A stretch of DNA of 64,000 bases from Vreelandella hamiltonii (lineage in GTDB: Bacteria > Pseudomonadota > Gammaproteobacteria > Pseudomonadales > Halomonadaceae): NCBI RefSeq assembly GCF_014651775.1, contig NZ_BMXN01000007.1:26381-90380 (forward strand), written 5' to 3'. Below, piece by piece: positions 1 to 8,998 of the stretch. Position numbers and translations under genes: made by a program. How positions within the stretch are numbered: position 1 is the first letter of the stretch; every line of letters begins with the position of its first letter. Under the pieces are notes generated by a model. The model saw only the letters and a program-made list of their open reading frames with translations, did no database searches and was not told where the DNA came from.

Positions 1-16
1 GTTCGCGGGCGTTTTC

Positions 17-45
17 TTGACAGACTGTCATAGCTTTTATGAATG
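17..45 (+). promoter_or_regulatory. Candidate distal suf promoter with a TGACAG palindrome
   Basis: A perfect -35 hexamer TTGACA (17-22) is followed 15-16 bases later by TATGAA(T) (38-44). The -35 lies inside a perfect 13-base palindrome, TGACAGACTGTCA (18-30). The spacer is slightly short, so promoter activity is only inferred. It would add a second start upstream of the IscR-type site. Confidence 0.35.
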
Positions 46-58
46 AGAATGATTGGCT
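44..58. promoter_or_regulatory. Fur-box-like sequence upstream of suf
   Basis: TGAGAATGATTGGCT matches about 10 of 14 informative positions of the 7-1-7 Fur motif (TGATAAT-N-ATTATCA). Fur control of suf operons is known in enterobacteria. The right half of this match is weak, so it is only a candidate. Confidence 0.3.
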
Positions 59-140
59 TTTTTGATGTTATCAGCGGCGAACGTGTCACGAAGTGGTGAC
101 TTTTGCGAAGGATTTTGCAGAAGGGCTTCACATCATTTTT

Positions 141-165
141 ATACAGGACTAAAATGGTCCCCAAT
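141..165 (+). promoter_or_regulatory. IscR/Rrf2 type-1-like operator over the suf promoter
   Basis: The site has ATAC, then GGACT, an AAAATG centre and GTCC, ending in CAAT. This follows the published IscR type-1 pattern (ATA...GACT...AGTC...TAT) at most informative positions. It overlaps a possible -10 (TATACA, 140-145) and lies 50 bases before the Rrf2-family gene at 215. That position fits repression of the operon by its own first product. The -35 for this -10 (TTGCAG, 115-120) is weak. Confidence 0.6.
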
Positions 166-214
166 TGACGGGTAAGCCTTTAAATCACACGGGTCATCAC
201 ACACGGGAGTCACC

Positions 215-679
215 ATGCTCAAGCTTTCTCGGCTGACCGACTATGCGGCGGTGGTGATGGCGCAAATTGCGCGCCATCCGAACACTTCCCATGCCGCCGC
301 CGATCTGGCCGAAGCCGTTCAGCTGCCGCACCCGACTGTGAGCAAGACGCTTAAAATGCTGGTCAAGGCCGGGTTGCTGGAGTCCCAGCGCGGTGCTCAG
401 GGCGGGTATCGGCTGGCACGCCCCGCCTCGCGGATTACCGCCGCCGATATCATCAGCGCCATCGAAGGCCCCGTGGCCATGACCGAGTGCAGCCAGGCGG
501 AAGGCGAGTGCGACCTGGTGGCTACCTGCGGTGTGGCCGACAACTGGCAGCGCGTATCCCTGGCCATTCGTACGCTGCTGGAGAGCGTCACCCTGGCGCA
601 CCTCGCCGACACTGCTCCCATCAAGCTGCCCGTTCAGCTACCCATTCAAAGCATTACGCTATCGGCGGCTTCCGCGTAA
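215..679 (+). CDS. SUF system Fe-S assembly regulator, Rrf2 family (IscR-like)
   Basis: This 154-residue winged-helix protein probably senses Fe-S status and controls the suf operon behind it. The N-terminal helix-turn-helix (about residues 1-65, with PHPTVSKTL as recognition region) is typical of Rrf2 proteins. It is followed by three cysteines, C92, C99 and C105. These match the position and spacing of the 2Fe-2S ligands of E. coli IscR (C92, C98, C104). The ATG follows a GGGAG ribosome site (205-209). sufB starts 69 bases downstream on the same strand, and an IscR-like operator lies upstream, so autoregulation is likely. It belongs to the subgroup found at the head of proteobacterial suf operons rather than isc operons. 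The family call is firm; ligand and DNA target are inferred. Confidence 0.9.
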   Translation: MLKLSRLTDYAAVVMAQIARHPNTSHAAADLAEAVQLPHPTVSKTLKMLVKAGLLESQRGAQGGYRLARPASRITAADIISAIEGPVAMTECSQAEGECDLVATCGVADNWQRVSLAIRTLLESVTLAHLADTAPIKLPVQLPIQSITLSAASA

Positions 680-748
680 GTCGCAACCACATTCACTCAT
701 ATTGACGGCGAGCTCAACTCGCCACCCAACTGCCCGGAGGGTATCACC

Positions 749-2191
749 ATGGCAAGCGAAGAAATGGAACAGTTGGTTCGTCGCGAGTACAAAGATGGCT
801 TTGTCACCGATATCGAAAGCGACACACTGCCACCTGGCCTGGATGAAAACACCATCGCCTTCATTTCCAAAAAGAAGGGCGAGCCGGAATGGATGCTGGA
901 GTGGCGTCTGGATGCCTATCGTCAGTGGCTGAAAATGGAAGAGCCCTCCTGGGCACACCTCAACTATCCGCCCATCGATTATCAGGCGATCTCCTACTTC
1001 AGCGCGCCAAAGCGCCCGGAAGACCGCCCTCAAAGCCTCGATGAGGTAGACCCCAAGCTGCTGGAAACCTATGAGAAGCTGGGTATCCCGCTGCACGAGC
1101 GTGCTGCCCTGGCAGGCGTGGCGGTCGATGCGGTATTCGATTCGGTGTCGGTAGCTACCACGTTCAAGAAAGAGCTGGCGGAAGCCGGGGTCATTTTCTG
1201 CTCCATCTCGGAAGCCATCCGCGACTACCCGGAGCTGATCAAGCAGTATCTGGGCACCGTCGTACCGGTCGCCGACAACTACTTCGCTGCGCTGAACTCT
1301 GCGGTGTTCACCGACGGCTCGTTCGTCTTCGTGCCGGAAGGCGTCACTTGCCCGATGGAGCTGTCCACCTACTTCCGTATCAACGCGGCCAATACCGGGC
1401 AGTTCGAGCGTACGTTGGTCATTTGTGAAAGCCGTGCCCAGGTCTCCTATCTGGAAGGCTGCACGGCGCCCATGCGCGACGAAAACCAGCTGCACGCGGC
1501 GGTGGTCGAGCTGGTGGCGCTGGATGATGCTTACATCAAGTACTCCACCGTTCAGAACTGGTACCCCGGGGATGAAGAGGGCAAGGGCGGTATCTACAAC
1601 TTCGTGACCAAGCGCGGCGACTGCCGTGGTGAGCGCTCGCGTATCAGTTGGACACAGGTGGAAACCGGCTCGGCGATTACCTGGAAATACCCCTCTTGCG
1701 TGCTGCGCGGCAAGGACAGCATCGGTGAGTTCTACTCGGTGGCCGTGACCAACGGGCGCCAGCAGGCGGATACCGGCACCAAGATGATCCATATCGGTGA
1801 GGGCACACGCTCCTACATCGTGGCCAAGGGCATCTCGGCGGGCAAGAGTGATCAGTCCTATCGCGGTATGGTCAAGATCGGCCCGCGCGCTAAAGGCGCA
1901 CGTAACTTTACCCAGTGCGATTCGCTGCTGATTGGCGACAAGTGCGGTGCCCACACTTTCCCGTACCAGGAAATCGGCAACAGCACGGCGACCATCGAGC
2001 ACGAAGCCACCACGTCGAAAATCGGTGAAGACCAGCTGTTCTACTGCCAGAGCCGCGGCATCTCGGAAGAAGATGCGGTGAGCATGATCGTGAACGGCTT
2101 CTGCAAGGATGTCTTCCAGGAGCTGCCGATGGAGTTTGCGGTAGAAGCGGAAGCACTGTTGAACGTCACTCTTGAAGGTGCGGTGGGCTAA
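749..2191 (+). CDS. sufB: Fe-S cluster assembly scaffold protein SufB
   Basis: SufB is the scaffold subunit of the cytosolic SufBC2D complex, on which sulfur from SufS and iron are built into a nascent cluster. The 480-residue protein has the usual SufB length and runs as a continuous beta-helix-type sequence. It contains the conserved [17 protein letters not shown] stretch near residue 433 and a C-terminal [12 protein letters not shown] tail. A GGAGG ribosome site (736-740) precedes the ATG. It sits between the Rrf2 regulator and sufC with no promoter-sized gap, so it should be co-transcribed. No truncation is seen. Confidence 0.96.
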   Translation: MASEEMEQLVRREYKDGFVTDIESDTLPPGLDENTIAFISKKKGEPEWMLEWRLDAYRQWLKMEEPSWAHLNYPPIDYQAISYFSAPKRPEDRPQSLDEVDPKLLETYEKLGIPLHERAALAGVAVDAVFDSVSVATTFKKELAEAGVIFCSISEAIRDYPELIKQYLGTVVPVADNYFAALNSAVFTDGSFVFVPEGVTCPMELSTYFRINAANTGQFERTLVICESRAQVSYLEGCTAPMRDENQLHAAVVELVALDDAYIKYSTVQNWYPGDEEGKGGIYNFVTKRGDCRGERSRISWTQVETGSAITWKYPSCVLRGKDSIGEFYSVAVTNGRQQADTGTKMIHIGEGTRSYIVAKGISAGKSDQSYRGMVKIGPRAKGARNFTQCDSLLIGDKCGAHTFPYQEIGNSTATIEHEATTSKIGEDQLFYCQSRGISEEDAVSMIVNGFCKDVFQELPMEFAVEAEALLNVTLEGAVG

Positions 2192-2230
2192 CCGCGCAGG
2201 CATCCCCCTATTTTTTAAAAGGCGATTACT

Positions 2231-2980
2231 ATGTTGCAAGTGAATGATTTACACGTCACCGTCGACGGCAAAGAGATTCTGAAAGGCCTGACGCTCACCA
2301 TCAATGCCGGTGAAGTGCACGCCATCATGGGCCCCAACGGCGCGGGTAAATCCACCTTGTCAGCGGTCATTGCGGGCAAGGATGGCTACGAAGTCACCCA
2401 AGGCACCATTACCTTCGAAGGCCAGGACGTGCTGGAAATGGAAATCGAAGAGCGCGCCCAGGCAGGCCTGCTGTTGGGTTTCCAGTACCCCGTTGAGATT
2501 CCGGGGGTGAAGAACATTTACCTGCTGAAGTCGGCGCTGAACGCGCAGCGCGCTGCCCGTGGTGAAGGCGAGATGCCCGCCCCAGAGTTCATGAAGCTGG
2601 TCAAAGAGAAGCTGAACTTCATGAAAATGGATGCCAGCTTCCTGCAGCGCGCGGTCAACGAAGGTTTCTCCGGCGGTGAAAAGAAGCGTAACGAAATCCT
2701 TCAGATGCTGGTGCTGCAGCCCAAGCTGGCCATGCTGGACGAAATCGACTCCGGCCTGGACATCGACGCCATGAAGGTGGTGGCCGATGGGGTCAACAGC
2801 CTGCGCGCCGAAGAGCGTGCCATTCTGCTGGTCACGCACTACCAGCGCCTGCTGGACTACATCGTGCCCGACAAGGTCCACGTCCTGATGGATGGTCGTA
2901 TCGTCAAGACCGGTGATGCGGCGTTGGCCAAAGAGCTGGAGGCCAATGGTTACGAAGGCATCGAGGAGTCCGTGGCATGA
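2231..2980 (+). CDS. sufC: Fe-S cluster assembly ATPase SufC
   Basis: SufC is the ABC-type ATPase of the SufBCD complex. It is a soluble protein whose nucleotide-driven dimerisation remodels SufB-SufD during cluster assembly. The 249-residue sequence has Walker A GPNGAGKS (34-41), the signature FSGGEKKR (146-153) and Walker B LAMLDE with the D-loop SGLD (166-176). The SGGEKKR form of the signature is characteristic of SufC rather than of transporter ATPases. The start follows an AAAAGG ribosome site. The stop overlaps the sufD start (ATGA at 2977-2980), which supports translational coupling. Confidence 0.97.
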   Translation: MLQVNDLHVTVDGKEILKGLTLTINAGEVHAIMGPNGAGKSTLSAVIAGKDGYEVTQGTITFEGQDVLEMEIEERAQAGLLLGFQYPVEIPGVKNIYLLKSALNAQRAARGEGEMPAPEFMKLVKEKLNFMKMDASFLQRAVNEGFSGGEKKRNEILQMLVLQPKLAMLDEIDSGLDIDAMKVVADGVNSLRAEERAILLVTHYQRLLDYIVPDKVHVLMDGRIVKTGDAALAKELEANGYEGIEESVA

Positions 2981-4317
2981 GCGAGACACAAACCTTTCTG
3001 GATACGCTGGCGGCGCGCAGCCAACAGCGTGGCGCAGAGCCCAGCTGGATGGCCGCACGCCGTCAGGCGGGGGCTGCACGCTTCGAGGCGATGGGCTTTC
3101 CTACCCGTCGCGATGAAGAGTGGAAATACACCGACGTACGCGCCATTGCTCAGGGAAATTTCGCCCTGGCCGATAACGCCGAGTTCTCCCAGGCGCAGGC
3201 GGCTGCGCTGACGCTGCCACTGGAAGCCTATCGCCTGACCTTCGTCGATGGCGTATTTTCGGCGGCGCTGTCTGACCTGGAAGGCCTGCCTTCCAGCGTG
3301 CAGGTCATGCCGCTCTCCAAAGCGCTCAGCGACAACCATGAAGCGGTGGGTGGCCCGTTGGGTCGTTTGACCGGCGTGGAATTCTCGCCCTTCTCGGCGC
3401 TCAACACCGCGTTCGTGGAAGAAGGTGCCGTGGTGCGTATTGCGCCCGGCACGGTAGTGGAAAAGCCGATTCTGCTGCAGTTTCTCTCACGGGCCGGAGC
3501 GCCGGTCATGAGCCACCCGCGGGTGCTGGTCGAAGCGGCTGGGCGCAGTGAGGCCACGCTGATCGAGCACTACGTGGGGGAAGCCGATGCTGCCAACTTC
3601 ACCAACGTGGTCGGTGAGCTGATGCTGGACCGTGGTGCGATCCTCAACCACTACAAGCTTCAGGAAGCTCCGCTGGGCGATCTGCACATTGCCAGTATCC
3701 ACGTGGAGCAGAGTCGCGACAGCCGCTACACCTCCTACAACCTGAATCTGGGCGGTGCGCTGGTGCGCAACGACCTGATTTGCGAGCTGGACGGCCAGGG
3801 CGCCGAAAGCAACCTGTACGGTCTGTTCTTCGGTCAGGGTCGCCAGCACGTGGATAACCACACCAAGGTCAACCACAACGCGCCGCTGACGTTCTCCAAC
3901 GAGAACTACAAGGGCATTCTGGATGACCGCGCGCAGGGCGTCTTCAACGGCCGGGTATACGTCAAGCGCGACAGCCAGAAAATCGAAGGCTTCCAGAGCA
4001 ACCAGAACCTGCTGCTCTCCGACCGCGCGCAAATCAACGCCAAGCCGGAGTTGGAAATCTACGCCGATGACGTCAAGTGCTCCCACGGCACCACCACGGG
4101 CCAGCTGGATGAAGAAGCCGTCTATGCGCTGCGTACACGGGGTATCGACGAAGCCACGGCGCGCGGCCTGCTGACGCTGGCCTTTGCCGGTGAAGTGCTG
4201 GAACAGGTCACGCTGGATGCCATTGCCGAGCGAGTCGAGCTGGCGGTGGCAGGCAAGCTGCCCGAGCGCTTCAACCTGGCAGGGCTGGTGGAAGCAGCGG
4301 CTGCGCTGAACGATTAA
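2977..4317 (+). CDS. sufD: Fe-S cluster assembly protein SufD
   Basis: SufD is the SufB paralogue that completes the SufBC2D scaffold and helps iron entry. The 446-residue protein has the N-terminal helical segment (PTRRDEEWKYTDVR near 43-56), a beta-helix core, and the conserved KCSHGTTTGQLDEEAVYAL segment. Within this segment C368 and H370 are visible; the histidine corresponds to the one proposed to bind iron at the SufB-SufD interface in E. coli. It overlaps sufC by four bases and lies 14 bases before sufS. The N-terminal half is more variable, as usual for SufD. Confidence 0.95.
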   Translation: MSETQTFLDTLAARSQQRGAEPSWMAARRQAGAARFEAMGFPTRRDEEWKYTDVRAIAQGNFALADNAEFSQAQAAALTLPLEAYRLTFVDGVFSAALSDLEGLPSSVQVMPLSKALSDNHEAVGGPLGRLTGVEFSPFSALNTAFVEEGAVVRIAPGTVVEKPILLQFLSRAGAPVMSHPRVLVEAAGRSEATLIEHYVGEADAANFTNVVGELMLDRGAILNHYKLQEAPLGDLHIASIHVEQSRDSRYTSYNLNLGGALVRNDLICELDGQGAESNLYGLFFGQGRQHVDNHTKVNHNAPLTFSNENYKGILDDRAQGVFNGRVYVKRDSQKIEGFQSNQNLLLSDRAQINAKPELEIYADDVKCSHGTTTGQLDEEAVYALRTRGIDEATARGLLTLAFAGEVLEQVTLDAIAERVELAVAGKLPERFNLAGLVEAAAALND

Positions 4318-4331
4318 TCAAGGAGTCCCCC

Positions 4332-5597
4332 ATGCCCCAGAGCGTGATTGAGAAAGCGACCACGGCCAGCACAGCCGCCTACGATATCGAGGCCCTGCGC
4401 CGCGAATTCCCCGTGCTCCAGCGGGAAGTGCACGGCAAGCCGCTGGTCTATCTGGACAATGCTGCTACCAGCCAGACTCCCCAGGCGGTCATCGACGTGT
4501 TTGGCGACTACTACGCTCGCTACAACGCCAACATCCACCGTGGGCTGCACACCCTGGCGGATGAGGCGACGGCCGCGTTCGAAGCGACACGTCATCGCGC
4601 CAGGGACTTTCTCAATGCCGAAGATGCTCGCCAGATCATCTTCACCCGGGGCACCACAGAGGCGATCAATCTGGTCGCCCAGAGCTGGGGCAGAAGCCAG
4701 CTGCAGGCGGGCGACGAAGTGCTCATCTCGATGCTGGAGCACCACTCCAACATCGTGCCTTGGCAGCTGTTGGCCGCCGAGCGTGGTTTCACCATCAAGG
4801 TGATCCCGGTAGACGCTCATGGTGCGCTGGACATGGACGCCTATCGAGCCCTGCTCAACGAGCGGACCCGGCTGGTGGCGGTGAATCATGTGTCCAATGC
4901 GCTGGGTACCATCAACCCAGTCAAGGAAATGGCCGCGTTGGCCCATCAGCAGGGCGCACTGATTCTGGTCGACGGTGCCCAGGCAACGCCGCATCAAAAA
5001 GTGGATGTTCAGGACATCGACGCCGACTTCTACGCCTTCTCCGGCCACAAGGTGTACGGCCCCACGGGCGTGGGCGTGCTGTATGGCAAGGCAGCGTTGC
5101 TGGAGGCCATGCCGCCTTGGCAGGGTGGCGGTGAGATGATCAAGACCGTCTCGTTCGACGTGGGCACGACCTTCGCGGACACTCCCCACAAGTTCGAAGC
5201 CGGCACGCCTGCCATTGCGGAAGTGATTGCGCTGGGGCGTGCGCTGCAGTGGATAGAGGACGTGGGGGTCGAGGCCATTGGCGACTGGGAAGCCGTGCTG
5301 TTGACCCATGCCACTCAGGCCGTCAGCCACATCGACGGACTGCGTATTCTAGGCACGGCGCCGCACAAGGCGGGAGTGCTGTCGTTCGTGGTGGACGGTG
5401 CCCACTCTCAGGATATCGGGCTATTGATCGACCAGCTGGGCGTGGCGATTCGCACGGGGCATCACTGTGCTCAGCCACTGCTCCACCATTTTGGCGTCGA
5501 GGCTACCTGCCGAGCCTCGTTTGCAGCGTATAATACCCTGCAAGAGGTCGATGCGTTCGTTGCGGCGCTGAACCGTGTGATCCAAATGGTACGCTAA
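4332..5597 (+). CDS. sufS: Cysteine desulfurase SufS (group II)
   Basis: This PLP enzyme converts cysteine to alanine and hands persulfide sulfur to the SufBCD scaffold. The 421-residue protein shows a PLP lysine in SGHKVYGPTG (K240) and the active cysteine in RTGHHCAQP (C379). That short RxGHHCA loop marks group II (SufS/CsdA) rather than IscS. Other landmarks are TRGTTEAINLVA and the LEHHSNIVPWQ loop. AAGGAG (4319-4324) precedes the ATG. Group II enzymes normally need a SufE or SufU partner, and neither is encoded next to it here; sufT follows directly. Confidence 0.96.
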   Translation: MPQSVIEKATTASTAAYDIEALRREFPVLQREVHGKPLVYLDNAATSQTPQAVIDVFGDYYARYNANIHRGLHTLADEATAAFEATRHRARDFLNAEDARQIIFTRGTTEAINLVAQSWGRSQLQAGDEVLISMLEHHSNIVPWQLLAAERGFTIKVIPVDAHGALDMDAYRALLNERTRLVAVNHVSNALGTINPVKEMAALAHQQGALILVDGAQATPHQKVDVQDIDADFYAFSGHKVYGPTGVGVLYGKAALLEAMPPWQGGGEMIKTVSFDVGTTFADTPHKFEAGTPAIAEVIALGRALQWIEDVGVEAIGDWEAVLLTHATQAVSHIDGLRILGTAPHKAGVLSFVVDGAHSQDIGLLIDQLGVAIRTGHHCAQPLLHHFGVEATCRASFAAYNTLQEVDAFVAALNRVIQMVR

Positions 5598-5605
5598 GGA
5601 CATCT

Positions 5606-6175
5606 ATGGATATCGAGCAAGTGGCCAGCCTCGAACGAGGTCAGAAACTGCCGCTACAGCGTGATGTAGAAGCCATTGCCATTCCGTTCGGCAAGACGGA
5701 TACGCTGGCAGAAGATAGCATCGTCAGTGTCATGCAGGCGAAAGGCAGCTCTGTCAGCGTTGGATACGAAGGGCGGCTGTATCTGATCGAGGGTCGCAAT
5801 CTCGATGCCTTGGGGCTTGAAGCATTGCCACGACCTACGCTGCCTGAATCCGCCAGCGATGACGAGATCGAGCAGTTCGTCTGGGATCAGCTGCGCACCT
5901 GTTTCGATCCGGAAATTCCGGTCAACATCGTCGATCTGGGGCTGGTGTACGGGTGTCGTATCGAGCGCTTGATCAGCGGTGAGCGCATCGTCACCATTCG
6001 CATGACGCTGACCGCGCCTGGCTGCGGCATGGGCGATGTCATCGCTGCCGATGCGCGCAACAAGATTCTGGGAGCGCCGCAGATCAGCAAGGTGCATACC
6101 GAAATCGTCTTCAGCCCCGCCTGGAGTCGTGACATGATGAGCGATGAAGCCAAGCTTGAGCTCGGCATGTTCTAA
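5606..6175 (+). CDS. sufT: Fe-S maturation protein SufT (DUF59/MIP18 family)
   Basis: SufT-type proteins help maturation of Fe-S proteins, acting as auxiliary or carrier factors. The 189-residue protein has an N-terminal region of about 80 residues. It is followed by a DUF59 domain with the hallmark DPEIPVNIVDLGLVYG and the TAPGCGMGDVI loop, whose cysteine is the conserved one of the family. The gene starts 8 bases after sufS, so it belongs to the operon. The length and two-part layout match the proteobacterial form placed after sufS. The exact client proteins cannot be told from sequence. Confidence 0.9.
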   Translation: MDIEQVASLERGQKLPLQRDVEAIAIPFGKTDTLAEDSIVSVMQAKGSSVSVGYEGRLYLIEGRNLDALGLEALPRPTLPESASDDEIEQFVWDQLRTCFDPEIPVNIVDLGLVYGCRIERLISGERIVTIRMTLTAPGCGMGDVIAADARNKILGAPQISKVHTEIVFSPAWSRDMMSDEAKLELGMF

Positions 6176-6193
6176 CCCCTGCTGGGGAGCTGG

Positions 6194-6994
6194 ATGCACA
6201 GCCTGTTATTTCGTTGGGTAAAACGTTGTCTGCTGTCGCTGGTAGCCATGGTGCTGCTGGCGGCTTTGCTATTGGCGGCAGGCAACGCCTGGGTACTGCT
6301 GAGCACCTCACGCTATATCCATACGCAGCTGCAAGAGTGCCGTCCAACGGATGTCGCTATCGTTTTTGGCACCTCTCACTGGACGCGTAGCGGGCTGCGT
6401 AACCCTCATTTTCATGCGCGTATGCGCACCTCTGCGCGCCTGATAGCCGATGAGCGCGTGCAGCATCTGCTGCTCTCCGGGGATAACCGCACCCAGGCCT
6501 ACAACGAGCCCCGAGCCATGTGGCGAGACCTTTATCGACGAGGCGTGCCGGCCGACAGGTTGACCATGGATTTCGCGGGCTTCAGTACCTACGACACCAT
6601 GGTGCGAGCGCGGCATGTGTTTCAGCTGGAGCAGGCGCTGTTGGTGACCCAGAGCTGGCACTTGCCACGAGCGATTTTTATCGGCCGTTCGCTGGGCATG
6701 AACGTGACGGGTTGTGTGGCCGAAGAGCAGCCCTCGGCGGGCGAGTGGCGGCTCAAGGTGCGTGAGTGGCTGGCGCGTATGGCGACGCTGGGGGATCTGT
6801 ACCTGTGGGGCAGGGAGCCTCACTTTCTGGGGCCGGCCGAGCCTATCGTGCTGAGCCGTGATCGATTGCCTCTGGAGCCGCCACCCGTGACCACTGATGT
6901 GCTGATCGACCTGGAAGGCGTGCGCCTGCTCTATCCGGAACTCCCTCTGCTCGGAGAGCCAGCGCGGCAGCTAGAGCCGTCGGCGGCTCCTTGA
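6194..6994 (+). CDS. sanA: SanA-like inner-membrane protein (DUF218/ElyC family)
   Basis: SanA/ElyC/YdcF proteins are inner-membrane proteins with a periplasmic DUF218 domain, linked in enterobacteria to envelope integrity and vancomycin exclusion. The 266-residue protein has one N-terminal membrane helix (about 14-37). The DUF218 core follows, with LLLSGDN, YNEPRAM, the acidic DFAGFSTYDTMVRAR block and the LVTQSWHLPRAIFI strand. The C-terminal LYLWGREPHFLGP matches E. coli SanA closely. About 30 extra residues follow at the C terminus. It starts 18 bases after sufT, probably as an operon passenger. The role here is inferred from family. Confidence 0.85.
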   Translation: MHSLLFRWVKRCLLSLVAMVLLAALLLAAGNAWVLLSTSRYIHTQLQECRPTDVAIVFGTSHWTRSGLRNPHFHARMRTSARLIADERVQHLLLSGDNRTQAYNEPRAMWRDLYRRGVPADRLTMDFAGFSTYDTMVRARHVFQLEQALLVTQSWHLPRAIFIGRSLGMNVTGCVAEEQPSAGEWRLKVREWLARMATLGDLYLWGREPHFLGPAEPIVLSRDRLPLEPPPVTTDVLIDLEGVRLLYPELPLLGEPARQLEPSAAP

Positions 6995-7013
6995 AGGTGC
7001 GCGAAAGGAGCGC

Positions 7014-7460
7014 TTAGCGGCGAGCTTTGCGCTTTTGCAGGCTATACAGCTCGCGGATCAATTTACGGCAGCCCTGCATGCACTCTTCCACAACGGGTTC
7101 GATGGGGTCGGGCAGCGGGTGGGTAAACAGGGTCGAGAGGGCTTGCATCAAGACACGCTCTTGTTCCAACAGTTCATTGATCAGAACCTGACTATCGTTG
7201 CCCACGAAGCTTTTCAGGCGGCTCCACAGCCACAGAAAGTCATCGCGCTCCACGTCGGCATCCCTGGGAAGCATTTTCAGATGGGCACGGGCCAGCTCCT
7301 GCAGCTTGCGCATCTGTTTCAGTCGAGCCGTGTAGTGAGGCTTCAGCGCGTCGCGCAGCGAGGGGCGCAGGCGTTCGATATTGTCCTGGAAATAATCAAT
7401 GCTATCGGCCAGCGCTTCCAGCACGCTGTCCATCGCCACTTGGCGATTGTCGAGAAACAT
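7014..7460 (-). CDS. Small helical protein of unknown function, downstream of rimK
   Basis: This 148-residue protein is soluble by sequence and almost entirely helical in character. Charged heptad-like stretches run along most of it (for example QDNIERLRPSLRDALK and LLEQERVLMQALSTL), and the tail is basic (RKLIRELYSLQKRKARR). I do not recognise a family. A strong GGAGG ribosome site precedes the ATG at 7460. It is the last gene of a minus-strand run DUF3549-rimB-rimK, 88 bases beyond rimK. An inverted repeat (GGGGTGGCA arms, about 7495-7520) lies in that gap, so it may have its own transcript. A link to the S6-modification genes is possible only by position. Confidence 0.65.
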   Translation of the reverse strand: MFLDNRQVAMDSVLEALADSIDYFQDNIERLRPSLRDALKPHYTARLKQMRKLQELARAHLKMLPRDADVERDDFLWLWSRLKSFVGNDSQVLINELLEQERVLMQALSTLFTHPLPDPIEPVVEECMQGCRKLIRELYSLQKRKARR

Positions 7461-7548
7461 GAGCGTCTACCTCCTTCGGTGACGCAGATTGTGGGGGTGG
7501 CAGCGTTGATTTGCCACCCCTAATGCGGATTATTTTTACCTTTGGACG

Positions 7549-8457
7549 TTAGCCTTTAGGCTTGGGGGGCGCTTTTCGGGCAGGCGTTGCGTTTTTTTCG
7601 ATATGTTCGATGATCATGCCCGCGATGTCCTTGCCTGTGGCACTCTCGATTCCCTGCAGCCCAGGAGAAGAGTTGACCTCCATGATCACCGGCCCATGGT
7701 TGGAGCGCAGCAGATCGACACCGGCAACGCGCAGGCCCATGGCCTTGGCTGCCCGGATGGCGGTGGAGCGCTCTTCAGGGGTAATGCGAATCACGCTGGC
7801 CGTGCCGCCACGGTGGAGGTTGGAGCGAAATTCGCCTTCGGCCGCTTGACGCTTCATGGACGCCACGACTTTGTCGCCAATCACGAAGCAGCGAATGTCG
7901 GCGCCTTTGGCTTCCTTGATGTACTCCTGCACCATGATGTTGGCCTTCATGCCCATGAACGCCTGCACCACCGACTCGGCAGCCTGGTTGGTCTCGGCCA
8001 GTACCACGCCAATGCCTTGGGTGCCTTCCAGCAGCTTGATGACCAGCGGCGCCCCTTTGACCATGGTGATCAGGTCGGGAATGTCGTCTGGCGAGTGGGC
8101 AAACCCCGTGATGGGCAGCCCCAGCCCCTTGCGGGAAAGTAGCTGCAGCGAGCGCAGCTTGTCGCGTGAGCGCGTGATGGCGACCGAGTCGTTGATCACG
8201 TAGGTGCCCATCATTTCGAACTGGCGCAGCACGGCGCAGCCGTAGAAAGTCACCGAGGCGCCAATGCGGGGAATGACCGCATCGAAGGGCTCGATCTCGG
8301 CCCCCTTGTAATGAATCGAGGGGTGATGAGAGGCGATGCTCATGTAACAGCGCAGCGTATCCACGACACGAGCCGTATGGCCGCGCTGCTCGGCGGCTTC
8401 GACCAGGCGGCGGGTCGAGTATAAATTGCGGTTACGCGAAAGTAGGGCAATATGCAT
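7549..8457 (-). CDS. rimK: Ribosomal protein S6-L-glutamate ligase RimK
   Basis: RimK is an ATP-grasp ligase that adds glutamate residues to the C terminus of ribosomal protein S6. The 302-residue length and sequence match E. coli RimK. Visible landmarks are the N-terminal preATP-grasp domain ([17 protein letters not shown]), the ATP-grasp core with [35 protein letters not shown], and the metal-binding [15 protein letters not shown] near the C terminus. rimB lies 42 bases upstream on the same strand, as in the pseudomonad rimABK arrangement. The C-terminal tail is rich in K, A and P. Confidence 0.95.
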   Translation of the reverse strand: MHIALLSRNRNLYSTRRLVEAAEQRGHTARVVDTLRCYMSIASHHPSIHYKGAEIEPFDAVIPRIGASVTFYGCAVLRQFEMMGTYVINDSVAITRSRDKLRSLQLLSRKGLGLPITGFAHSPDDIPDLITMVKGAPLVIKLLEGTQGIGVVLAETNQAAESVVQAFMGMKANIMVQEYIKEAKGADIRCFVIGDKVVASMKRQAAEGEFRSNLHRGGTASVIRITPEERSTAIRAAKAMGLRVAGVDLLRSNHGPVIMEVNSSPGLQGIESATGKDIAGMIIEHIEKNATPARKAPPKPKG

Positions 8458-8499
8458 GCAGGGCTCCGGGCCAAAACAGGAAAGGCGTGTTAAGTATAT

Positions 8500-8940
8500 T
8501 CAAGGCTCGCCGTGCAAAAAGGCAGCGCCGGGTGCGACTAACAGACGACGCATGGCGCGCCTGCCCAATAGCATGGGGTGGCGCATATTGCTGCGGTCGG
8601 TCAAGGTAAGTTCGACGGGAAAGCTGAGCTGGCCCAGTTCCATCTGTGTGCGAATGACGTAGCGCCATTCGCTGTGCCCATTCGAGCTGGTCACCCGTCT
8701 TCTGTCATGTAAATGTAGACGATAACGATGCCCCGGCGTCTCGGGGCCGCCACTGTGGGTGACGAAACTGACCCACAGCTGCCCATGGGCATCTTCTTCC
8801 GTCTCGATCTCTTCGGCATGCAGGGCAGAGGTGCGCGCGCCGGTATCGGCCTTGCAGCACAGGTGAAGGCCAAGGTCGGTCAGCGTGACCATTTCACGGC
8901 GGCCAATCACGGCCTTGGCCTGATAGGGTAATTCCTTCAC
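8500..8940 (-). CDS. rimB: RimB-type retropepsin-like protease (DUF785)
   Basis: This 146-residue protein belongs to the family annotated as putative ATP-dependent zinc protease (DUF785), with a retropepsin-like fold. The conserved aspartyl-type motif CKADTGARTSALHA is present around residues 29-42. A central VTSSNGHSEWRYVI strand and the C-terminal MRHPMLLGRRAMRR region, both conserved in the family, follow. In Pseudomonas, RimB works with RimK in modifying ribosomal protein S6. A GTG start is chosen because CAGGAG lies 6 bases upstream and the frame begins at MKELPYQAKAVIGRREMV, the usual family start. It is directly upstream of rimK. Confidence 0.87.
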   Translation of the reverse strand: MKELPYQAKAVIGRREMVTLTDLGLHLCCKADTGARTSALHAEEIETEEDAHGQLWVSFVTHSGGPETPGHRYRLHLHDRRRVTSSNGHSEWRYVIRTQMELGQLSFPVELTLTDRSNMRHPMLLGRRAMRRLLVAPGAAFLHGEP

Positions 8941-8998
8941 GGTTGACTCCTGACATCTAGTTGGAAGAACAGCATGATGACCGTCACCTGTTACGAAT

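Noticed and set aside
659..2239. A 526-codon open frame opposite sufB
   Set aside because: It is an antisense shadow; sufB has full-length family agreement and operon context.
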